From: Gemmatimonadota bacterium
GTDB taxonomy: Bacteria; Gemmatimonadota; Gemmatimonadetes; Longimicrobiales; Longimicrobiaceae
Assembly (NCBI GenBank): GCA_019240375.1
Contig: JAFAYN010000263.1
Location: forward strand, 1 to 7,266
Length of the DNA stretch: 7,266 nt
Direction of reading: 5' to 3'
The position numbers were made by a program, and so were the translations under genes. Below the pieces are notes generated by a model. That model made no database searches and was not told the DNA's origin. It saw only the letters and a list, made by a program, of their open reading frames with translations. This document shows, in pieces, positions 5,794 to 7,266 of this stretch. Numbering within the stretch: the stretch's first letter is position 1; every line of letters begins with the position of its first letter.

Positions 5794-6909
5794 ATGTCGC
5801 TTGCCATTCGACGCCGCGGCCCGTTCGCCGCCCTGCTCCTCGCCGCCTTCCTCGCCGCCTGCGGCGAGAGCCCCACGGGAGCCGTGGACCTCCCCACCGA
5901 GAGCCAGCAGCCCGCGCTCGCCTCGCCCGACCGCCCCTTCTACGGGGGCGCTTTCCTGGGCGACGCCGCCAGCACCCCCGACCGCATCGGCGGCGCGATC
6001 CGCGACTTCGCCACCCTGACGGGGAAGCAGCCCGCCCTGGTCAAGACCTTCCACGACCTGAGCTGCGACTTCGGCGCGACCGGGTGGTGCGGCCAGCTCC
6101 TGCGCAAGGTGGCGGAGGCGGGCTCCACCAACTACGTCGCCCTCGACCTCCGCTGGGCGGGCGGCCCGCGCACCGGGGTGCTCGACCCGATCGCCGCCGG
6201 GCGCGGCGACGCCGAGCTGGCCAGGGTGGCGCGCCAGGTCGCCACGCTGGGCTCGGTGGTGCTGGTGGAGCCGGCGTGGGAGATGAACGGGAACTGGGAC
6301 TACGCCTGGCAGGGGGTCTCCAACGGCAACGCCGGCGCCCCCGCCCGCTACCGCCAGGCGTGGCGCCACGTGGTGGAGGTGTTCCGCCGCGAGGGGGCCA
6401 CCAACGTGCGCTGGGTGTTCAACCCCAACGTCGGCAACCCGCTGACCAACGCCGCCACCGGCTCTTCGCACTGGAACTGGTACGGCAACTACTACCCGGG
6501 CGACGAGTACGTGGACTACGTGGGGGCGCACGGCTTCAACGCCCCGCGCCTGTGGGGCGGCGCCTGGCAGACCCCGTCGGCCATGCTCGACGGCGCGGGA
6601 GCCGACCACATGCTCTCCGACCTGGCGCGGCGCTACCCCTCCAAGCCGATCATCATCGGCGAGTTCGCCACCGACGAGGGCTCGGGCGACGACAAGGCCC
6701 GCTGGATCCGTGACGCCTACGCGCAGCTCCGCTCCGCCCCCAACGTGGTGGGCGCCGTCTGGTTCAACATGGACAAGGAGACCAACTGGCGCGTCGACTC
6801 CACCCCGGCGGCCCTCCAGGCGTACCGCGACGCCATGCGCGACGGCGGGATCCAGACCGCCTTCCGCGAGAACGCCGCCGCGCGCGCCATCCGGGTCGCG
6901 GCGCGCTGA
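5794..6909 (+). CDS. GH26-like glycoside hydrolase lipoprotein under c-di-GMP riboswitch control
   Basis: This 371-residue protein starts with a lipoprotein signal: RRR, a hydrophobic stretch, and the lipobox LAAC with Cys23 as the lipidated residue. The mature protein is therefore membrane-anchored on the periplasmic or outer face. Residues about 46-350 resemble glycoside hydrolase family 26 (TIM barrel, beta-mannanase and related enzymes). EPAWEMNGNW (159-168) supplies the likely acid/base Glu163, with Trp in place of the His of the usual HEMNG motif. The downstream segments YRQAWRHVVEVF, GATNVRWVFNPN and YYPGDEYVDYVGAHGF are family-like, and KPIIIGEFATDEG carries the likely nucleophile Glu290. 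Substrate cannot be told; mannan is only the best-known one, and an exopolysaccharide of this locus is plausible. The frame is open back to about 5653, but that stretch is the riboswitch, so the ATG at 5794, immediately before the signal peptide, is the real start. GAAGAAG (5778-5784) is the only purine-rich ribosome-site candidate and lies within the aptamer's closing region. Confidence 0.88.
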   Translation: MSLAIRRRGPFAALLLAAFLAACGESPTGAVDLPTESQQPALASPDRPFYGGAFLGDAASTPDRIGGAIRDFATLTGKQPALVKTFHDLSCDFGATGWCGQLLRKVAEAGSTNYVALDLRWAGGPRTGVLDPIAAGRGDAELARVARQVATLGSVVLVEPAWEMNGNWDYAWQGVSNGNAGAPARYRQAWRHVVEVFRREGATNVRWVFNPNVGNPLTNAATGSSHWNWYGNYYPGDEYVDYVGAHGFNAPRLWGGAWQTPSAMLDGAGADHMLSDLARRYPSKPIIIGEFATDEGSGDDKARWIRDAYAQLRSAPNVVGAVWFNMDKETNWRVDSTPAALQAYRDAMRDGGIQTAFRENAAARAIRVAAR

Positions 6910-6915
6910 TCCCGG

Positions 6916-7266
6916 CTACCGCCCGGCCGCCGCCACCGCGGCCGGGCTCCCCTTCCCCTCCACCAGCGGCCGGCCGTTGACCCGGTACAGCGCCGCCTCC
7001 AGGATCACCGCCGCAGTGTTGAGGTTCAGACTCCCGGTGGGCTTCCCCGTCTTCTCGTACACGCCCGAGCTCCACCCCTTCCCCGAGCGCGCCGCCCGGT
7101 CCACCGCCCTCACCGCCAGCCGGGTGTACTCGCTCGGCAGCAGGGCGTGCCAGCCGTAGGCAGCCTTGGCGCTGATCCAGCGGGGCCCCGGGACCCGCTG
7201 TCCCGCGACCGGCGTGGCGACCGCGAACGGCGATCCGTGGAGGTTGACGAGGTAGTAGAAGAAGTA
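6916..7266 (-). CDS. C-terminal part of a DUF3131-like protein (cut by window edge)
   Basis: An open minus-strand frame enters from the right edge and ends at TAG (6918-6916), giving the last 116 residues of a longer protein. Its start lies outside the window. The sequence has the look of a DUF3131 C-terminus: KAAYGWHALLPSEYTRLA, then GWSSGVYEKTGKPTGSLNLN, then TAAVILEAALYRVNGRPL, followed by a short Ala/Gly tail. The tryptophans, YE(K)TG and the N-T-A-x-ILE-A-x-Y pattern look conserved rather than random. DUF3131 has no established function that I can state, although such proteins occur near polysaccharide genes. It is convergent with the GH26-like gene, with only 6 bases between stop codons and no room for a separate terminator. 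The family call is from memory of the motif pattern and is moderately sure; that it is a real coding end is more certain. Confidence 0.65.
   Translation of the reverse strand, partial: YFFYYLVNLHGSPFAVATPVAGQRVPGPRWISAKAAYGWHALLPSEYTRLAVRAVDRAARSGKGWSSGVYEKTGKPTGSLNLNTAAVILEAALYRVNGRPLVEGKGSPAAVAAAGR

Noticed and set aside
5091..5897. Minus-strand open frame across the riboswitch and hydrolase start
   Set aside because: It crosses the end of one gene, a terminator-like hairpin and a conserved riboswitch, and its product is low-complexity with no recognisable motif.
1..7266. CRISPR arrays, tRNA or rRNA genes, insertion sequences or attachment sites
   Set aside because: No spaced direct repeats, tRNA-like cloverleaf, rRNA segments, transposase-like protein or terminal inverted repeats were seen on either strand.

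Overview
The window is very GC-rich chromosomal DNA whose third codon positions are almost all G or C. It holds four complete protein genes and one partial gene, all of which fit an exopolysaccharide locus. The base composition, the short Sec-type export protein, the BY-kinase and the TPR/HD-GYP-type regulator suggest a Gemmatimonadota-like (Longimicrobium-type) bacterium. This is inferred from general character only; a high-GC myxobacterium or relative is also possible.

Layout. Positions 52-3104, minus strand: a two-gene operon of a short periplasmic or outer-membrane polysaccharide export protein (Poly_export plus SLBB) followed, after 8 bp, by a full-length Wzc-type co-polymerase/tyrosine autokinase with a C-terminal tyrosine cluster. 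A possible terminator follows at 27-50. Positions 3105-3470: a divergent control region with inverted repeats. Positions 3471-5435, plus strand: a 654-residue protein with N-terminal TPR helices, a roughly 200-residue Pro/Ala/Glu linker, a degenerate HD-GYP (c-di-GMP phosphodiesterase-type) domain and a degenerate receiver-like domain. Positions 5465-5494: a strong hairpin, probably its terminator. Positions about 5686-5791: a very clear class I cyclic-di-GMP (GEMM-I) riboswitch. Positions 5794-6909, plus strand: the lipoprotein gene it precedes, a GH26-like glycoside hydrolase. Positions 6916-7266, minus strand: the C-terminal end of a protein resembling DUF3131, convergent with the hydrolase and cut by the window edge.

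How the parts may work together (inference). The export protein and autokinase move and regulate a polysaccharide across the envelope. The GH26-like lipoprotein probably trims, releases or degrades such a polymer, and the riboswitch puts its expression under c-di-GMP. The neighbouring HD-GYP-like protein lacks the expected metal ligands, so it looks like a c-di-GMP-related sensor or scaffold rather than an enzyme. The most interesting aspect is this pairing of a c-di-GMP riboswitch, a pseudo-phosphodiesterase and polysaccharide export genes.
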